A stretch of 64,000 nucleotides of DNA. Source: Novosphingobium sp. SG751A. Lineage in GTDB: Bacteria; Pseudomonadota; Alphaproteobacteria; Sphingomonadales; Sphingomonadaceae. Where the stretch lies: contig NZ_JABGCB010000004.1 of NCBI RefSeq assembly GCF_013149295.1, positions 296,219 through 360,218 of the forward strand. The letters run 5' to 3'. A program made the position numbers and the translations under genes. Of this stretch, positions 54,846-64,000 are shown one piece after another. Numbering within the stretch: the first letter of the stretch is position 1; each line of letters starts with the position of its first letter. Under the pieces are notes generated by a model. That model ran no database searches. It saw nothing but the letters and a program-made list of their open reading frames with translations, and was not told where the DNA came from.

Positions 54846-56146
54846 CGCCGGGTTTGCTGATCGCCGCCCCCGCGTCAGGCACAGGCAAGACCACGGTGAT
54901 GCTGGGCCTCCTGCGCGCACTGTCTCAGGACGGCTTGACGGTGCAGCCGTTCAAGAGCGGGCCGGATTATATCGACCCGGCCTTCCACCGCGCCGCCTGC
55001 GGGCGCCCCTCGTTCAATCTGGACAGTTGGGCGATGGAACCGGCGCTGATCGACGCGATTGCCGCGCAGGCGGCAGGGGCCGAAATCGTGCTGGCCGAAG
55101 GGTCGATGGGCCTGTTTGACGGGGTGGCGCACCCCGGCGCAAGCGGGAATGGCGCCAGCGCCGATTTGGCGCGGCGGATGGGTTGGCCGGTGGTGCTGGT
55201 GCTTGACGCCTCGGGTCAGGCACAATCGGCGGCAGCCACGGCGCTGGGGTTCCGGGCCTATGATCCGAACCTGCCATTCGCGGGCGTCATCCTCAATCGC
55301 GTGGCCAGCGCGCGCCATGAAAACCTGATCCGCAAGGGGATGGAGGCCATGGCTATTCCGGTGCTGGGCGCGCTGCCCCGGCGCGGCGATCTGGTGCTGC
55401 CCGAACGCCACCTTGGGCTGGTTCAGGCGATGGAGCATCCCGATCTTGAGCGCGCGGTGACCGATTATGCGGCGTTCATTCGCGAACATGTCGATCTGGC
55501 CGCGATCCGTGCCTGTGTGCGCGGGGCGACGACCTGTGGCACAGGCCGGCTGCCCGATCCTCCCGCCCAGACCATCGCCATGGCCAGCGATGCGGCCTTT
55601 TCCTTCATCTATCCGCATCTGCTCGAAGGCTGGCGGCGAGCCGGGGCGCGGGTGCTGCCTTTCTCGCCATTGGCCGATGAGTCGCCTTCGAGCGAGGCGG
55701 ATCTCGTGTGGTTGCCGGGGGGCTATCCTGAACTCCATGCGGGGGCGATTGCGGCGGCGGGCAAGTTCCTCTCCGGCCTGGCGCGCCATGCTCAGACCCG
55801 TCCGGTCCATGGCGAATGCGGCGGCTATATGGTCTTGGGGCAAAGCCTGATCGACAAGAACGGCCAGAGCCATCGCATGGCGGGCCTGTTGGGGCTGGAA
55901 ACCAGCTATGCGCGGCGCAAGATGCATCTGGGCTATCGCCATGCCCAATTGCTGGCGCCGATTGGGGGCATTGCGGGTGGGGCCTGTCTGCGCGGCCATG
56001 AGTTCCATTATTCCACCATCGTTGCGCTGAATGACGAAGCTCTGGCCCACGTCACCGATGCCAATGGCGATGATGTGGCCGAAACCGGATCGCGGCGAGG
56101 CATGGTCAGCGGCAGCTTCTTTCACATGATCGCGCGGGCTTCATAA
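54842..56146 (+). CDS. cobB: CobB, hydrogenobyrinic acid a,c-diamide synthase
   Basis: This 434-residue glutamine amidotransferase amidates the a and c side chains with ATP. The N-terminal P-loop is [10 protein letters not shown], followed by [13 protein letters not shown]. The C-terminal glutaminase domain has the nucleophile cysteine in [12 protein letters not shown] and a catalytic-type histidine in GHEFHYS. Its product is the substrate of CobNST. It begins within the cobM stop, and cobF follows 13 bases later. Confidence 0.95.
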   Translation: MTPGLLIAAPASGTGKTTVMLGLLRALSQDGLTVQPFKSGPDYIDPAFHRAACGRPSFNLDSWAMEPALIDAIAAQAAGAEIVLAEGSMGLFDGVAHPGASGNGASADLARRMGWPVVLVLDASGQAQSAAATALGFRAYDPNLPFAGVILNRVASARHENLIRKGMEAMAIPVLGALPRRGDLVLPERHLGLVQAMEHPDLERAVTDYAAFIREHVDLAAIRACVRGATTCGTGRLPDPPAQTIAMASDAAFSFIYPHLLEGWRRAGARVLPFSPLADESPSSEADLVWLPGGYPELHAGAIAAAGKFLSGLARHAQTRPVHGECGGYMVLGQSLIDKNGQSHRMAGLLGLETSYARRKMHLGYRHAQLLAPIGGIAGGACLRGHEFHYSTIVALNDEALAHVTDANGDDVAETGSRRGMVSGSFFHMIARAS

Positions 56147-56159
56147 TGGAGCTCGCGTC

Positions 56160-56909
56160 ATGATTGAACTGACCCTGATCGGTATCGGCACCGGCAACCC
56201 GGACCATATCACCATGCAGGCCGTGCGCGCCATGAATGAGGCGGATCTGATCCTGATCCCCCGCAAGGGCGAGGCCAAGTCGGATCTGGTCGATCTGCGC
56301 CGCGATATCTGCGCGCAGGTGCTCAGCGCGTCGGTGCGGATCGTCGAATTCGACATGCCCGTCCGTGATGCCGGGGGTAATTATGTGCAGGCCGTGCAGG
56401 AATGGCACGATGCCATCGCTGCGATCTGGCGCGAACAGATCGCCATGCATCTGCCCGATGGCGGCAGGCCGGCGCTGCTCGTCTGGGGCGATCCCTCGCT
56501 TTATGACAGCACGCTGCGCATCGCCGAGAGGCTGTCGGGCGTGAAAGTGCAGGTTGTGGCCGGGATTACCAGCATTCAGGCGCTGACGGCGGCCCATGCC
56601 ATTGTGCTCAACCCGCTGGCCGGATCGGTCACGATCACGACCGGGCGACTGCTGCGCGCCCATGGCTGGCCAAAGAGTGCCGATACGGTGGTGGTCATGC
56701 TGGATGGCGGCTGTGCGTTTGAGGTTCTGGACCCGGCGGGGATTGCTATCTGGTGGGGCGCCTATCTGGGCATGGCGCAAGAGGCGCTGGAATGCGGCCC
56801 GCTGGCGCAGGTCGGTCCTGCCATTGCCGCCCGCCGCGCCGAACTGCGCGCCCGCCATGGCTGGATCATGGATGTTTACCTGATGCGAAAGGAACAGAAT
56901 GATGGATGA
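56160..56909 (+). CDS. cobF: CobF, precorrin-6A synthase (deacetylating)
   Basis: CobF methylates C1 and removes acetate from precorrin-5. The 249-residue methylase has LIGIGTGNPDHITMQAVRAM, LILIPRKGEAKSDLVDLRR, LLVWGDPSLYDSTLRI and VAGITSIQALTAAH. It is specific to the aerobic pathway, as is CobG. It overlaps cobO by 11 bases. Confidence 0.96.
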   Translation: MIELTLIGIGTGNPDHITMQAVRAMNEADLILIPRKGEAKSDLVDLRRDICAQVLSASVRIVEFDMPVRDAGGNYVQAVQEWHDAIAAIWREQIAMHLPDGGRPALLVWGDPSLYDSTLRIAERLSGVKVQVVAGITSIQALTAAHAIVLNPLAGSVTITTGRLLRAHGWPKSADTVVVMLDGGCAFEVLDPAGIAIWWGAYLGMAQEALECGPLAQVGPAIAARRAELRARHGWIMDVYLMRKEQNDG

Positions 56910-57507
56910 AGCCGACGAGGCACGCCATGCCGACAAAATGCGCAAAAAACAGGCCGCACGCGAAACCATCATGGCCACCAAGACCCGCGAAAAGGGCCTG
57001 CTGATCGTCCACACCGGCAAGGGCAAGGGCAAGACCAGCGCCGCGCTGGGAATGGTGGTGCGCGCGATTGGCCATGGGATGAAGGTGGGCGTGGTTCAGT
57101 TCGTCAAGGGCGCGATGACCACGGGAGAGAAGGCGGTGTTCGACGCCTTTCCCGACAATGTGGAATTTAAGCCGATGGGCGAGGGCTTTACATGGAACAC
57201 CCAGGACCGCAGCCGCGACATCGCCACCACCCGCACCGCATGGGACGAGGTGAAGCGCATGATCGCGGACCCGGCCTATGACATGGTGCTCGCCGATGAG
57301 TTGAACATCGTCCTGCGCTATGATTATCTGCCGCTGGACGAGGTGCTGGAGGTTTTAGGCGCCAAGCCGGAGATGCAGCATGTGATCGTTACGGGGCGCA
57401 ACGCTCCCGATGCGCTGATCGATGCGGCAGATCTGGTCACCGATATGACCATGGTCAAGCACCCGTTCCGATCCGGGGTGAAGGCGCAGGCTGGGATCGA
57501 GTTCTAG
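56899..57507 (+). CDS. cobO: CobO, cob(I)yrinic acid a,c-diamide adenosyltransferase
   Basis: This 202-residue CobA/CobO/BtuR-type enzyme attaches the adenosyl group to cobalt. The P-loop-like HTGKGKGKTSAALGMV is near residues 38-53. Other motifs are QFVKGAMTTGE, GFTWNTQDRSRD, LADELNIVLRYDYL and VTGRNAPDALIDAADLVTDM. The ATG at 56899 follows AAAGGAACAG; a second ATG is three bases later. It is the last gene of the cob run in this window. Confidence 0.95.
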   Translation: MMDEADEARHADKMRKKQAARETIMATKTREKGLLIVHTGKGKGKTSAALGMVVRAIGHGMKVGVVQFVKGAMTTGEKAVFDAFPDNVEFKPMGEGFTWNTQDRSRDIATTRTAWDEVKRMIADPAYDMVLADELNIVLRYDYLPLDEVLEVLGAKPEMQHVIVTGRNAPDALIDAADLVTDMTMVKHPFRSGVKAQAGIEF

Positions 57508-57521
57508 AGCGACCAGCCAAA

Positions 57522-57551
57522 GGGCGAATGGAGCGCTGCACCCATTCGCCC
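57522..57551. terminator. hairpin between convergent cobO and dgoA
   Basis: GGGCGAATGG (57522-57531) pairs perfectly with CCATTCGCCC (57542-57551) around a ten-base loop, between the two gene ends. Only a short TTT follows on the minus strand and none on the plus strand, so termination may be weak. Confidence 0.5.
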
Positions 57552-57560
57552 CAAGGCCGC

Positions 57561-58208
57561 TTACCCCGACTTGGGCAGGGCCGCGACCGCCGCGATAAAG
57601 GCCCGCGCCCGCGCGCCGACCTCGGCGGCCGAAAGGCCCGCCTTGTAAAGCGCCGAGCCAAGTCCGGCCCCCTGCGCGCCCGCCGCAGTCCATTGCGACA
57701 GGTTTTCCGGCGTCACCCCGCCCACGGCCAGCAAGGGCAGATCCTTGGGCAGAACGGCGCGCTGGGCCTTCATATAGGCCGGGCTGGCCCCTTCGGCGGG
57801 GAAGAGCTTCAGGCCCGTGGCGCCTGCGTCCAGCGCGGAAAAAGCCTCGGTGGGCGTGTAGAAACCGGGCAGCGAGATCATGCCCGCCGCCACGGTGGCG
57901 CGGATCACGTCGCCGTTCACATTGGGCGAGATGATGAGGCGCCCGCCCGCCGCCTTGACATCGGCCACATTCTGCACGGTCAGCACCGTGCCCGCGCCCA
58001 CCAGCACATCGGGCCCGTAACGCTTTGCCAGCAGCGCGATCGAGGCCAGCGGATCGGGCGAGTTCAAAGGCACTTCGATCATCGAGAAGCCCGCCTCGAT
58101 GATCGCATCGCCAATGGCCTCCACCTCATCGGGGCGCACCCCGCGCAGGATCGCCACCAGCGGGCATCGGGCAAGGGCGGCGTTCAGGGTTTCGATAGGA
58201 GTAGTCAT
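57561..58208 (-). CDS. dgoA: 2-dehydro-3-deoxy-6-phosphogalactonate aldolase
   Basis: This class I aldolase of 215 residues splits KDPGal to pyruvate and glyceraldehyde-3-phosphate. The KDPG/KDPGal fold motifs are CPLVAILRGVRPDEV, MIEVPLNSPDP (catalytic Glu), VGAGTVLTV, IISPNVN and the Schiff-base lysine in TGLKLFPAE. The NSPDP form and the adjacent kinase favour the galactonate enzyme over Eda. The ATG at 58208 overlaps the kinase stop (ATGA). Confidence 0.92.
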   Translation of the reverse strand: MTTPIETLNAALARCPLVAILRGVRPDEVEAIGDAIIEAGFSMIEVPLNSPDPLASIALLAKRYGPDVLVGAGTVLTVQNVADVKAAGGRLIISPNVNGDVIRATVAAGMISLPGFYTPTEAFSALDAGATGLKLFPAEGASPAYMKAQRAVLPKDLPLLAVGGVTPENLSQWTAAGAQGAGLGSALYKAGLSAAEVGARARAFIAAVAALPKSG

Positions 58209-59074
58209 ACTTGGCTCGCTTTCCACAGGCGGAAGATACCGGCCACAAAGGCCGCGTGACTGTCGATCAGGATGGGGCGGCCGCCGGCAATATGCACAGC
58301 GGCGGCATATAGCCGGCCCAAATGCGGGTCGGCAAGGATATGGACCGGGTCGCCTTCCCGCAGGCCTTCGCCGCCCACATCATGGCCGATCATCAGGCCC
58401 GAGGTATAGGAAGCGCTTTCCTGCACGCTGCGATGGCCCAGCAGGGCAGCGGCGCGCACGCGGAACAGGCGCGTGGTCAGACGGCCCGTCAGCCCATCGC
58501 GCACCCCGGCGCGGAAGGCGTCATCATCGCCCACATCGCCGCCGAGGAAATCACTCAAAAGACTGTGGTTTTTCAGCAAGGCGAAAATCTCGCCGGTCAT
58601 GGCCGTGGCGAAAGAGGCCACACGACCGCCCGCCATGCGCGCCCATTTGCAATGAGTGCCCGGCTGACACAACAGCGCATCATCGGGCACCAGCCCCGCC
58701 GCCACCGCGCCCAGCAACTGCACCTCCTCGCCCCGCATCACATCGCCCGCCGGGTCGCACAGGCCCGGAACGATAGCGGTCCGCTCCGGCTCGACCCAGT
58801 GCAGCGCGCCGCCCAGATCCCCCAATCCAACCGGACAAGACAGGTAAGGCACATTGACCCAGCCCCGCGCCGAACCCACCATGCCCGCTAGCAGCACCGG
58901 CAAATCGCCCATTTTCGCCCGGATCCCCGCAATCTCGTCGGCAAAGCCCCCCGGCGGCACGGCCAGCAGGCCCATGCCGTCGCGCTCGGTGTGCAGCACT
59001 TGCCCGCTTGCGTCGATCAGATAGGCGCGGCGGTTGGTCGTGCCCCAATCCACCGCGATCATGTCACCCGTCAT
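58205..59074 (-). CDS. dgoK: 2-dehydro-3-deoxygalactonokinase
   Basis: This 289-residue kinase phosphorylates 2-keto-3-deoxygalactonate. Family blocks are IAVDWGTTNRRAYLID, GMVGSARGWVNVPYLSCP, GEEVQLLGA and CQPGTHCKWARM. The ATG at 59074 is one base after the symporter stop; an ATG at 59062 would also give a complete motif. It is the middle gene of a symporter-kinase-aldolase operon. Confidence 0.93.
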   Translation of the reverse strand: MTGDMIAVDWGTTNRRAYLIDASGQVLHTERDGMGLLAVPPGGFADEIAGIRAKMGDLPVLLAGMVGSARGWVNVPYLSCPVGLGDLGGALHWVEPERTAIVPGLCDPAGDVMRGEEVQLLGAVAAGLVPDDALLCQPGTHCKWARMAGGRVASFATAMTGEIFALLKNHSLLSDFLGGDVGDDDAFRAGVRDGLTGRLTTRLFRVRAAALLGHRSVQESASYTSGLMIGHDVGGEGLREGDPVHILADPHLGRLYAAAVHIAGGRPILIDSHAAFVAGIFRLWKASQV

Positions 59075-59075
59075 A

Positions 59076-60653
59076 TCACCACCACACCGTATAAAGCGCC
59101 ACAAGGATCACAGCCACCAACGCCGAAGCGATGGCAAAGCCGCGCGAGGTGTCAAAGGAAACGCCCTCCATGATACCCTTGCCCTGACGCACCGGGGGTT
59201 TGCCCAAAAACGAGACAAGGACCGTGAGCGCAAGAGAGGCAAAGAACACCATCGCCATGCGGTGCATGAAGGGAATTTCGGTCAGCGCCGCAACCCCGCC
59301 AAAGCGGAAAATCGCGGAAAGCACCACGCTAGCCAAAGCACCCGCCAGCGCGCCCGCCTCAGTGGCGCGGGGCCAGAACAGGCCGGTCAGGAAGATCACC
59401 GTGATGCCCGGCGTCACGAAGCCGGAGAATTCCTGAATATATTGAAACGCCTGATCCATGCCGCCCAGCAGGGGCCGCGCCGCGACAATGCCGATGACCG
59501 TGGCCACGCAGGCCGTGATCCGGCCCACGCGGACGAGCTGCGTCTCGCTGGCGCCGGGCGCGATCTTGCGGGCATAGAGGTCGAGCGTGAAGATCGTGGC
59601 GATCGAGTTGATCTTGCTGGCCGTGGAGGCGATGATCGCGGCCGTCAGCGCGGCAAAGACCAGCCCCAGCAACCCGTTGGGCAACAGATGCATCATGGCC
59701 GGATAGGCCTGATCGGGTTTGGCCAGATCGGGGGCCAGCAGCACCGCCGCAATGCCGGGCAGCACGATGATGACCGGCATTAACAGCTTGAGGAAGGCGG
59801 CGAACACGATGCCCCGCTGCGCCTCGCCCAAAGATTTGGCGGCCAGTGTGCGCTGGATGATATATTGGTTGAACCCCCAATAGGACAGGTTTGCGATCCA
59901 CAAGCCCCCGATCAGCACGCCAAGGCCGGGAAGATCCTTGTAATGCGGGCTGTCAGGCGAGAGGATCATATGGAAATGATCGGGCACTGCGCGCACCAAC
60001 CGCGCAAAACCATGGGCCACGCCCGCCCCTTCGCCCAATTGCCCCAGCGCAATGCCCGAGACAATCAGGCCGCCCATCACCAGCAGTGCGACCTGAACAA
60101 TATCGGTCAACGCCACGGCCTTCAGCCCGCCCCGGATCTGATAGGCCAGCGCGAAGACGCCCAGCACCGCCAAGGCAACATCCTGATCCACGCCCGCCAC
60201 CTGCCGCACCGCAATCGAGCCCAGCCACAGGATCGAGGTGAGGTTCACAAACACGTAAAGCACCAGCCAGAACACTGCCATCACCGTACGGATCGTGGGG
60301 CCAAAGCGCGCCTCGAGAAATTCCGGCATGGTGGTGATGTTGTTCTGCAAAAATACCGGCAGAAAGAATTTGCCCACAACCAGCAAAGTGAGCGCGGCCA
60401 TCCATTCATAGGAGGAAATCGCAAGGCCAATGGCATAGCCGGAGCCAGCCATGCCCACGATCTGTTCGGCCGAAATATTGGCCGCGATCAGCGAGGCACC
60501 GATGGCCCACCAAGGCAGTGCGCGGCTGGCCAGAAAATAGCCCGCGCTATCCTCCTGCGCATCGCCCTTGCGGCGGCTGACCCATTGGGCAAGGCCGAAG
60601 ATGAAGATCGCATAGGCCACCACCATGGCCGTATCGATGGTTGAAAGCGTCAT
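59076..60653 (-). CDS. sodium:solute symporter, SGLT-like sugar transporter
   Basis: This is a 525-residue permease of the SSS family with about fourteen spans. The region ASLIAANISAEQIVGMAGSGYAIG in spans 1-2 and the YWGFNQYIIQRTLAAKSLGEAQRG loop are typical of the SGLT group, which includes the Vibrio galactose transporter. It probably imports galactose or a related sugar with Na+. GGGAGGAAAG precedes the ATG. It is the first gene of the operon with dgoK and dgoA, divergent from a GntR regulator across 86 bases. Confidence 0.9.
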   Translation of the reverse strand: MTLSTIDTAMVVAYAIFIFGLAQWVSRRKGDAQEDSAGYFLASRALPWWAIGASLIAANISAEQIVGMAGSGYAIGLAISSYEWMAALTLLVVGKFFLPVFLQNNITTMPEFLEARFGPTIRTVMAVFWLVLYVFVNLTSILWLGSIAVRQVAGVDQDVALAVLGVFALAYQIRGGLKAVALTDIVQVALLVMGGLIVSGIALGQLGEGAGVAHGFARLVRAVPDHFHMILSPDSPHYKDLPGLGVLIGGLWIANLSYWGFNQYIIQRTLAAKSLGEAQRGIVFAAFLKLLMPVIIVLPGIAAVLLAPDLAKPDQAYPAMMHLLPNGLLGLVFAALTAAIIASTASKINSIATIFTLDLYARKIAPGASETQLVRVGRITACVATVIGIVAARPLLGGMDQAFQYIQEFSGFVTPGITVIFLTGLFWPRATEAGALAGALASVVLSAIFRFGGVAALTEIPFMHRMAMVFFASLALTVLVSFLGKPPVRQGKGIMEGVSFDTSRGFAIASALVAVILVALYTVWW

Positions 60654-60701
60654 AGAATGGTCTTTCCTCCCAAATCCCTTGCCAAAGGGAGATTATGTCT
60701 A

Positions 60702-60714
60702 TTTATATGATAAA
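60702..60714. promoter_or_regulatory. palindrome in the symporter-GntR divergent region
   Basis: TTTAT-ATG-ATAAA is a perfect 13-base inverted repeat, 26 bases before the regulator ATG and 49 bases before the symporter gene. It is a candidate operator for the adjacent GntR protein. The arms are AT-only and short. Confidence 0.4.
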
Positions 60715-60739
60715 AACACACGCCAGAGGGGGCCACGCG

Positions 60740-61462
60740 ATGACCGACAATGACGATGCTTCCAGCGGCCTCGGGCGCAATCTGACTTATGGGCTGCTCG
60801 ATCTTCTGGGGCGCCAGATCGTGACGGGCGCCTTTGAAAACCGCACCTTCCCCACCGAGGCCGAGCTTTCCATCCAGCATGGCGTCAGCCGCTCGGTCAC
60901 GCGTGAGGCCGTCAAGATGCTCACCGCCAAAGGCCTGCTGACCGCAAGGCCAAGGCAGGGCACCAGCATTCAGCCGGTGGCCAGCTGGAACCTGTTCGAC
61001 GCCGATGTGCTGCGCTGGCTGCTGGAACGCAAATTCTCGGTCGAGTTGCTCTCGCAGTTCAACCAGCTGCGAGCCGCCATCGAACCGGCCGCCGCCGCGC
61101 TGGCCGCTGGCTCGGCCGATGACAAGGGCCGCGCGTTGATCGAGGCCGGATTTGCCCGGATGGAAGCCGCCGAAAGGGGCGAGGACGATGTGCTGGACGC
61201 TGATATCGCCTTTCATCTGGCCATCCTGCGCGCGGGCGGCAATCCCTTCTTTGCCCAGTTCCGCGATGTGGTCGCCACGGCCCTGCGCACCTCGATCCGG
61301 CTGACCAATCGCATTGTCGGGCGCACGGCGGATCTGGCCGCGCATGGGGCAGTGCGCGATGCGATCATGGCGCGCGATCCGCGCGCGGCGCAGGACGCCA
61401 TGCGCGCGATCATCGGCGATGTCATGGACCTGATCGCCCGGCACAGCCATGCGGCACAATAG
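60740..61462 (+). CDS. GntR/FadR-family regulator, DgoR-like
   Basis: This 240-residue regulator has a winged helix (residues 10-75: GLLDLLGRQIVTGAFENRTF, VSRSVTREAVKMLTAKGLL, RPRQGTSIQP) and an FCD domain (LLERKFSVELLSQFNQLRAAIEP, DADIAFHLAILRAGGNPFFAQF). WNLFDADVLRWLLE after the wing is typical of DgoR-type sugar-acid regulators. The ATG at 60740 follows AGAGGGGG seven bases upstream. It probably represses the galactonate genes on either side until a pathway intermediate accumulates. Confidence 0.9.
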   Translation: MTDNDDASSGLGRNLTYGLLDLLGRQIVTGAFENRTFPTEAELSIQHGVSRSVTREAVKMLTAKGLLTARPRQGTSIQPVASWNLFDADVLRWLLERKFSVELLSQFNQLRAAIEPAAAALAAGSADDKGRALIEAGFARMEAAERGEDDVLDADIAFHLAILRAGGNPFFAQFRDVVATALRTSIRLTNRIVGRTADLAAHGAVRDAIMARDPRAAQDAMRAIIGDVMDLIARHSHAAQ

Positions 61463-61471
61463 GCCCATTGC

Positions 61472-62341
61472 CTAGGCGCCGAACATACGGGGCGGCAGAC
61501 CAAATACGCCCGCCTCCACCTCAAACACCGCGCCCGCCAGCGGTTCGTCCACCCCGTCGGCGGCGCTGGTCAGAAACAGGCGGCTGTAATCGGCCCCGGC
61601 GAAACAGGGCCGGGTGATCTGGCTGGCGGGCAGGTCGATCCAGCGCTCGCGCCCGCCGTCGGGGTCAAACCGGCTGACGCATCCCGCGCCCCAATGGGCG
61701 ATCCAGATCCCGCCCTGCGCGTCCACCGTCATACCGTCGGGCGAGCCCCATGCATCAGGAAATTCGAGAAAAACCTCACGCGGGCCGAGGCTGCCATCAT
61801 CATACAGGGCAAAGCGATAGACCAGCCCCTTGGCGCTGTCCGTGTGATAAAGCGTGGCGCCATCCGGGCTGATCGCCGGGCCATTGGCAATGTGGTAGGG
61901 CGCGTCCATCCGATGCCATGACAGATCCGGGTCGAGCCGGTAAAGCCCGCCCTCATCCCGACTGCCATCGGCGTTTTCGGCCATGCTCATCGTGCCCGCC
62001 CAGATGCGGCCATGGGCATCGGCGCAGGCATCGTTCATGCGGTTGAAGGGCAGATCCGGCTCGGGCGCGGCGATGGGTTCGAGCGCGAAAGGATCGAGGC
62101 TGAGATGGTGAAACCCCGATTTCAGCCCCGCGACAAAACCCCCGCCCGCGCTCCGCTCGATCAGCCAGCCCGTCATTTCGGGCATCGCCCATTCGCGATA
62201 TTGCCCATCGCCCAGCCCGAAGCGGTTCACCCGCCGGCCGATAATATCCACCCAATAGAGCGCATCCTCACGCGCGACATAGGTGATGCCCTCACCCAGA
62301 GTGTCGCGCCGCGCCCGCTCGATGATCGTCCATTCGCTCAT
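61472..62341 (-). CDS. SMP-30/gluconolactonase-family sugar lactonase
   Basis: This is a 289-residue six-bladed beta-propeller lactonase. The early GEGITYVAREDALYWVDI holds the metal Glu. RMNDACADAHGRIWAGTM holds a conserved Asn, and GPAISPDGATLYHTDSA and SPDGMTVDAQGGIWIAHWG hold the metal Asn/Asp type positions. In this context it probably opens galactono-1,4- or 1,5-lactone. It lies 13 bases after the dehydratase gene in the same direction and converges on the GntR gene nine bases away. Confidence 0.9.
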   Translation of the reverse strand: MSEWTIIERARRDTLGEGITYVAREDALYWVDIIGRRVNRFGLGDGQYREWAMPEMTGWLIERSAGGGFVAGLKSGFHHLSLDPFALEPIAAPEPDLPFNRMNDACADAHGRIWAGTMSMAENADGSRDEGGLYRLDPDLSWHRMDAPYHIANGPAISPDGATLYHTDSAKGLVYRFALYDDGSLGPREVFLEFPDAWGSPDGMTVDAQGGIWIAHWGAGCVSRFDPDGGRERWIDLPASQITRPCFAGADYSRLFLTSAADGVDEPLAGAVFEVEAGVFGLPPRMFGA

Positions 62342-62354
62342 GGCGCCCGCCTCC

Positions 62355-64000
62355 TCAATGGCTGTCGCGGGGCAGGCCCTTGGTCTGGGCGATTCGCTGA
62401 TATTTGACCGCGCTTTCGATTACCGCGCCGCCTGCGAATTGCCCCGTCTCGCGCCGGGCAATTTCGTGCCATGGCGTCTGGCTTTCGGGGCCGGAGAAGG
62501 GATTTTCTGCATTTTCGACGCGGCGGCGATCCAGTTCCTCATCGCTCACCAGCACATTGACGCTGCGGTTCTTGAGGTCGATGCGTACGATGTCGCCCGT
62601 GCGCAGCAGCGCCAGACCGCCGCCTGCCGCCGCCTCGGGGCTGGCGTTCAGGATCGACGGCGAACCGCTGGTGCCCGACTGGCGCCCATCGCCGATACAG
62701 GGCAAAGCGTCGATGCCGGCGCGGATAAGGGCAGCGGGCGGGCGCATGTTGACCACCTCGGCCCCGCCCGGATAGCCCACCGGCCCCGCGCCGCGGATCA
62801 CCAAAATCGAACGGTCGGTGATGCCCAGCGCAGGATCATCAATGCGCGCATGGTAATCCTCCGGCCCGTCAAACACCACGACATGGCCCTCAAAGGCCTC
62901 CATATCATCCGGGTTGGCCAGATAACGCGCGCGGAAAGCGTCGGAAATTACGCTCTTTTTCATCACCGCCGCGTCGAACAGATTGCCCGACAGCACGGTC
63001 AGCCCGGCCGCAGGCCGCAGCGGCGCCGACAAAGGACGGATCACATCCTCATCCTCGATAACGGCTTCGGCAATATTCTCCGCCACGGTGCGGCCATTGA
63101 CCGTCAACGCCTCGCCATCAAGCAGGCCCGCGCGATAAAGCTCGCCCATCACGGCGGGAACGCCGCCCGCGCGATAATAGTCCTCGCCCAGATATTCGCC
63201 CGCCGGTTGCAGATTGACCAGCAGCGGAATGTCGGCCCCATGGCTTTCCCAATCGGCCAGCGACAGTTCGACGCCGACATGGCGCGCAATCGCGTTCAGA
63301 TGGATCGGCGCATTGGTGCTGCCGCCGATGGCCGAATTGACGCGGATGGCATTGAGAAAGGCCGAGCGGGTCAGAACATCGGAAGGCTTGCGGTCGGCGC
63401 GCACCATTTCCACGATCTGGCGCCCGGTGTGATAGGCGCTTTCGGCGCGGTCGCGATGGGGCGCAGGGATCGCCGCATTGCCCGGCAGGCTCATGCCCAG
63501 TGCCTCGGCCAGAGAGTTCATCGTCGTGGCCGTGCCCATCGTGTTGCAGAAACCGGTGCTGGGCGCGCTGGAGGCCACCAGTTTGACGAAGCCCTTATAG
63601 TCGATCTCACCGGCGGCGAGCATTTGCCGCGCCTTCCACACGATGGTGCCGCTGCCGGTGCGTTCGCCCTTGAAATTGCCGTTCAGCATCGGGCCTACCG
63701 ACAGGGCAATGGCCGGAATATTGACCGTCGCCGCCGCCATCAGGCACGCGGGCGTCGTCTTGTCGCAGCCGATGGTCAGCACCACGCCGTCGAGCGGATA
63801 GCCGAACAGCGTTTCGACAAGGCTGAGATAGGCCAGATTGCGGTCAAGGCCAGCGGTGGGCCGCTTGCCGGTTTCCTGAATGGGGTGGCAGGGAAATTCG
63901 ATGGGAATGCCGCCCGCCTCGCGGATGCCGTCGCGCACGCGCTCGGCCAGCACCAGATGATGGCGGTTGCAGGGCGAAAGATCGCTGCCGGTCTGGGCAA
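62355..64000 (-). CDS. IlvD/Edd-family sugar-acid dehydratase, N-terminus beyond window
   Basis: At least 547 residues are visible; the frame stays open through base 64000. Iron-sulfur cysteines are in [22 protein letters not shown] and [28 protein letters not shown] and [16 protein letters not shown] are IlvD/Edd motifs. The substrate could be galactonate, judged from the adjacent lactonase, KDGal kinase and KDPGal aldolase, although the usual galactonate dehydratase DgoD belongs to the enolase superfamily. L-arabinonate or fuconate dehydration are alternatives. It heads the dehydratase-lactonase operon. Confidence 0.88.
   Translation of the reverse strand, partial: AQTGSDLSPCNRHHLVLAERVRDGIREAGGIPIEFPCHPIQETGKRPTAGLDRNLAYLSLVETLFGYPLDGVVLTIGCDKTTPACLMAAATVNIPAIALSVGPMLNGNFKGERTGSGTIVWKARQMLAAGEIDYKGFVKLVASSAPSTGFCNTMGTATTMNSLAEALGMSLPGNAAIPAPHRDRAESAYHTGRQIVEMVRADRKPSDVLTRSAFLNAIRVNSAIGGSTNAPIHLNAIARHVGVELSLADWESHGADIPLLVNLQPAGEYLGEDYYRAGGVPAVMGELYRAGLLDGEALTVNGRTVAENIAEAVIEDEDVIRPLSAPLRPAAGLTVLSGNLFDAAVMKKSVISDAFRARYLANPDDMEAFEGHVVVFDGPEDYHARIDDPALGITDRSILVIRGAGPVGYPGGAEVVNMRPPAALIRAGIDALPCIGDGRQSGTSGSPSILNASPEAAAGGGLALLRTGDIVRIDLKNRSVNVLVSDEELDRRRVENAENPFSGPESQTPWHEIARRETGQFAGGAVIESAVKYQRIAQTKGLPRDSH

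Overview
The window is GC-rich DNA from an alphaproteobacterium. The gene complement points to a sphingomonad close to Novosphingobium or Sphingobium: an arginine succinyltransferase cluster with two astA genes, aerobic CobG/CobN-type cobalamin synthesis, a Rieske dioxygenase catabolic cluster with a TonB receptor, an oleate hydratase and oxidative galactose genes. The genus is an inference; no rRNA or other taxonomic marker is present. Genes are densely packed, with many ATGA or TGATG overlaps. I saw no insertion sequence, prophage, CRISPR array, tRNA or rRNA.

Layout. 1-1742: the tail of a LysR regulator and an RTX-repeat secreted protein. 1907-7779: an arginine catabolic operon (astA, astB, astA, astD and an M20 amidohydrolase in the usual place of astE), meeting a DUF1338 dioxygenase tail to tail. 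9062-18627: a benzoylformate decarboxylase-like enzyme, an outer-membrane barrel and a convergent LysR, a MATE transporter with an Lrp regulator divergent from phenylalanine hydroxylase (phhA-phhB), an atypical ClC channel and a proline iminopeptidase. 18803-26696: a complete kdp potassium operon, a small unnamed membrane peptide followed by kdpF-A-B-C-D-E. 26685-29729: oleate hydratase, then a divergent DUF2239/GIY-YIG pair.

29739-42202: a catabolic island. A seven-gene minus-strand operon (Rieske oxygenase alpha and beta, acyl-CoA synthetase, thiolase-like protein, DUF35 protein, EthD-like protein, flavin reductase) is followed by a GntR regulator. It is flanked by an aromatic-acid type MFS transporter, a Tat-exported TIM-barrel protein and a TonB receptor. 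A 16-base palindrome of the form AAA(C/G)TG-N4-CA(G/C)TTT occurs perfectly before the MFS and TonB genes, and in degenerate form before the regulator and the TIM-barrel gene and at the start of the oxygenase operon. This suggests one regulon for uptake, CoA activation, ring oxidation and side-chain cleavage of an unknown aromatic or alicyclic acid.

42376-57507: cobalamin section. Two nearly identical cobalamin riboswitch leaders precede a Ni/Co transporter and a long cobW-N-G-H-I-J-(K)-L-E-M-B-F-O cluster. cobK lies on the opposite strand, and its start codon overlaps that of cobL inside one CATG. 57561-64000: a De Ley-Doudoroff type galactose/galactonate region (KDPGal aldolase, KDGal kinase, sodium symporter, GntR regulator, SMP-30 lactonase and an IlvD/Edd dehydratase cut by the window end).
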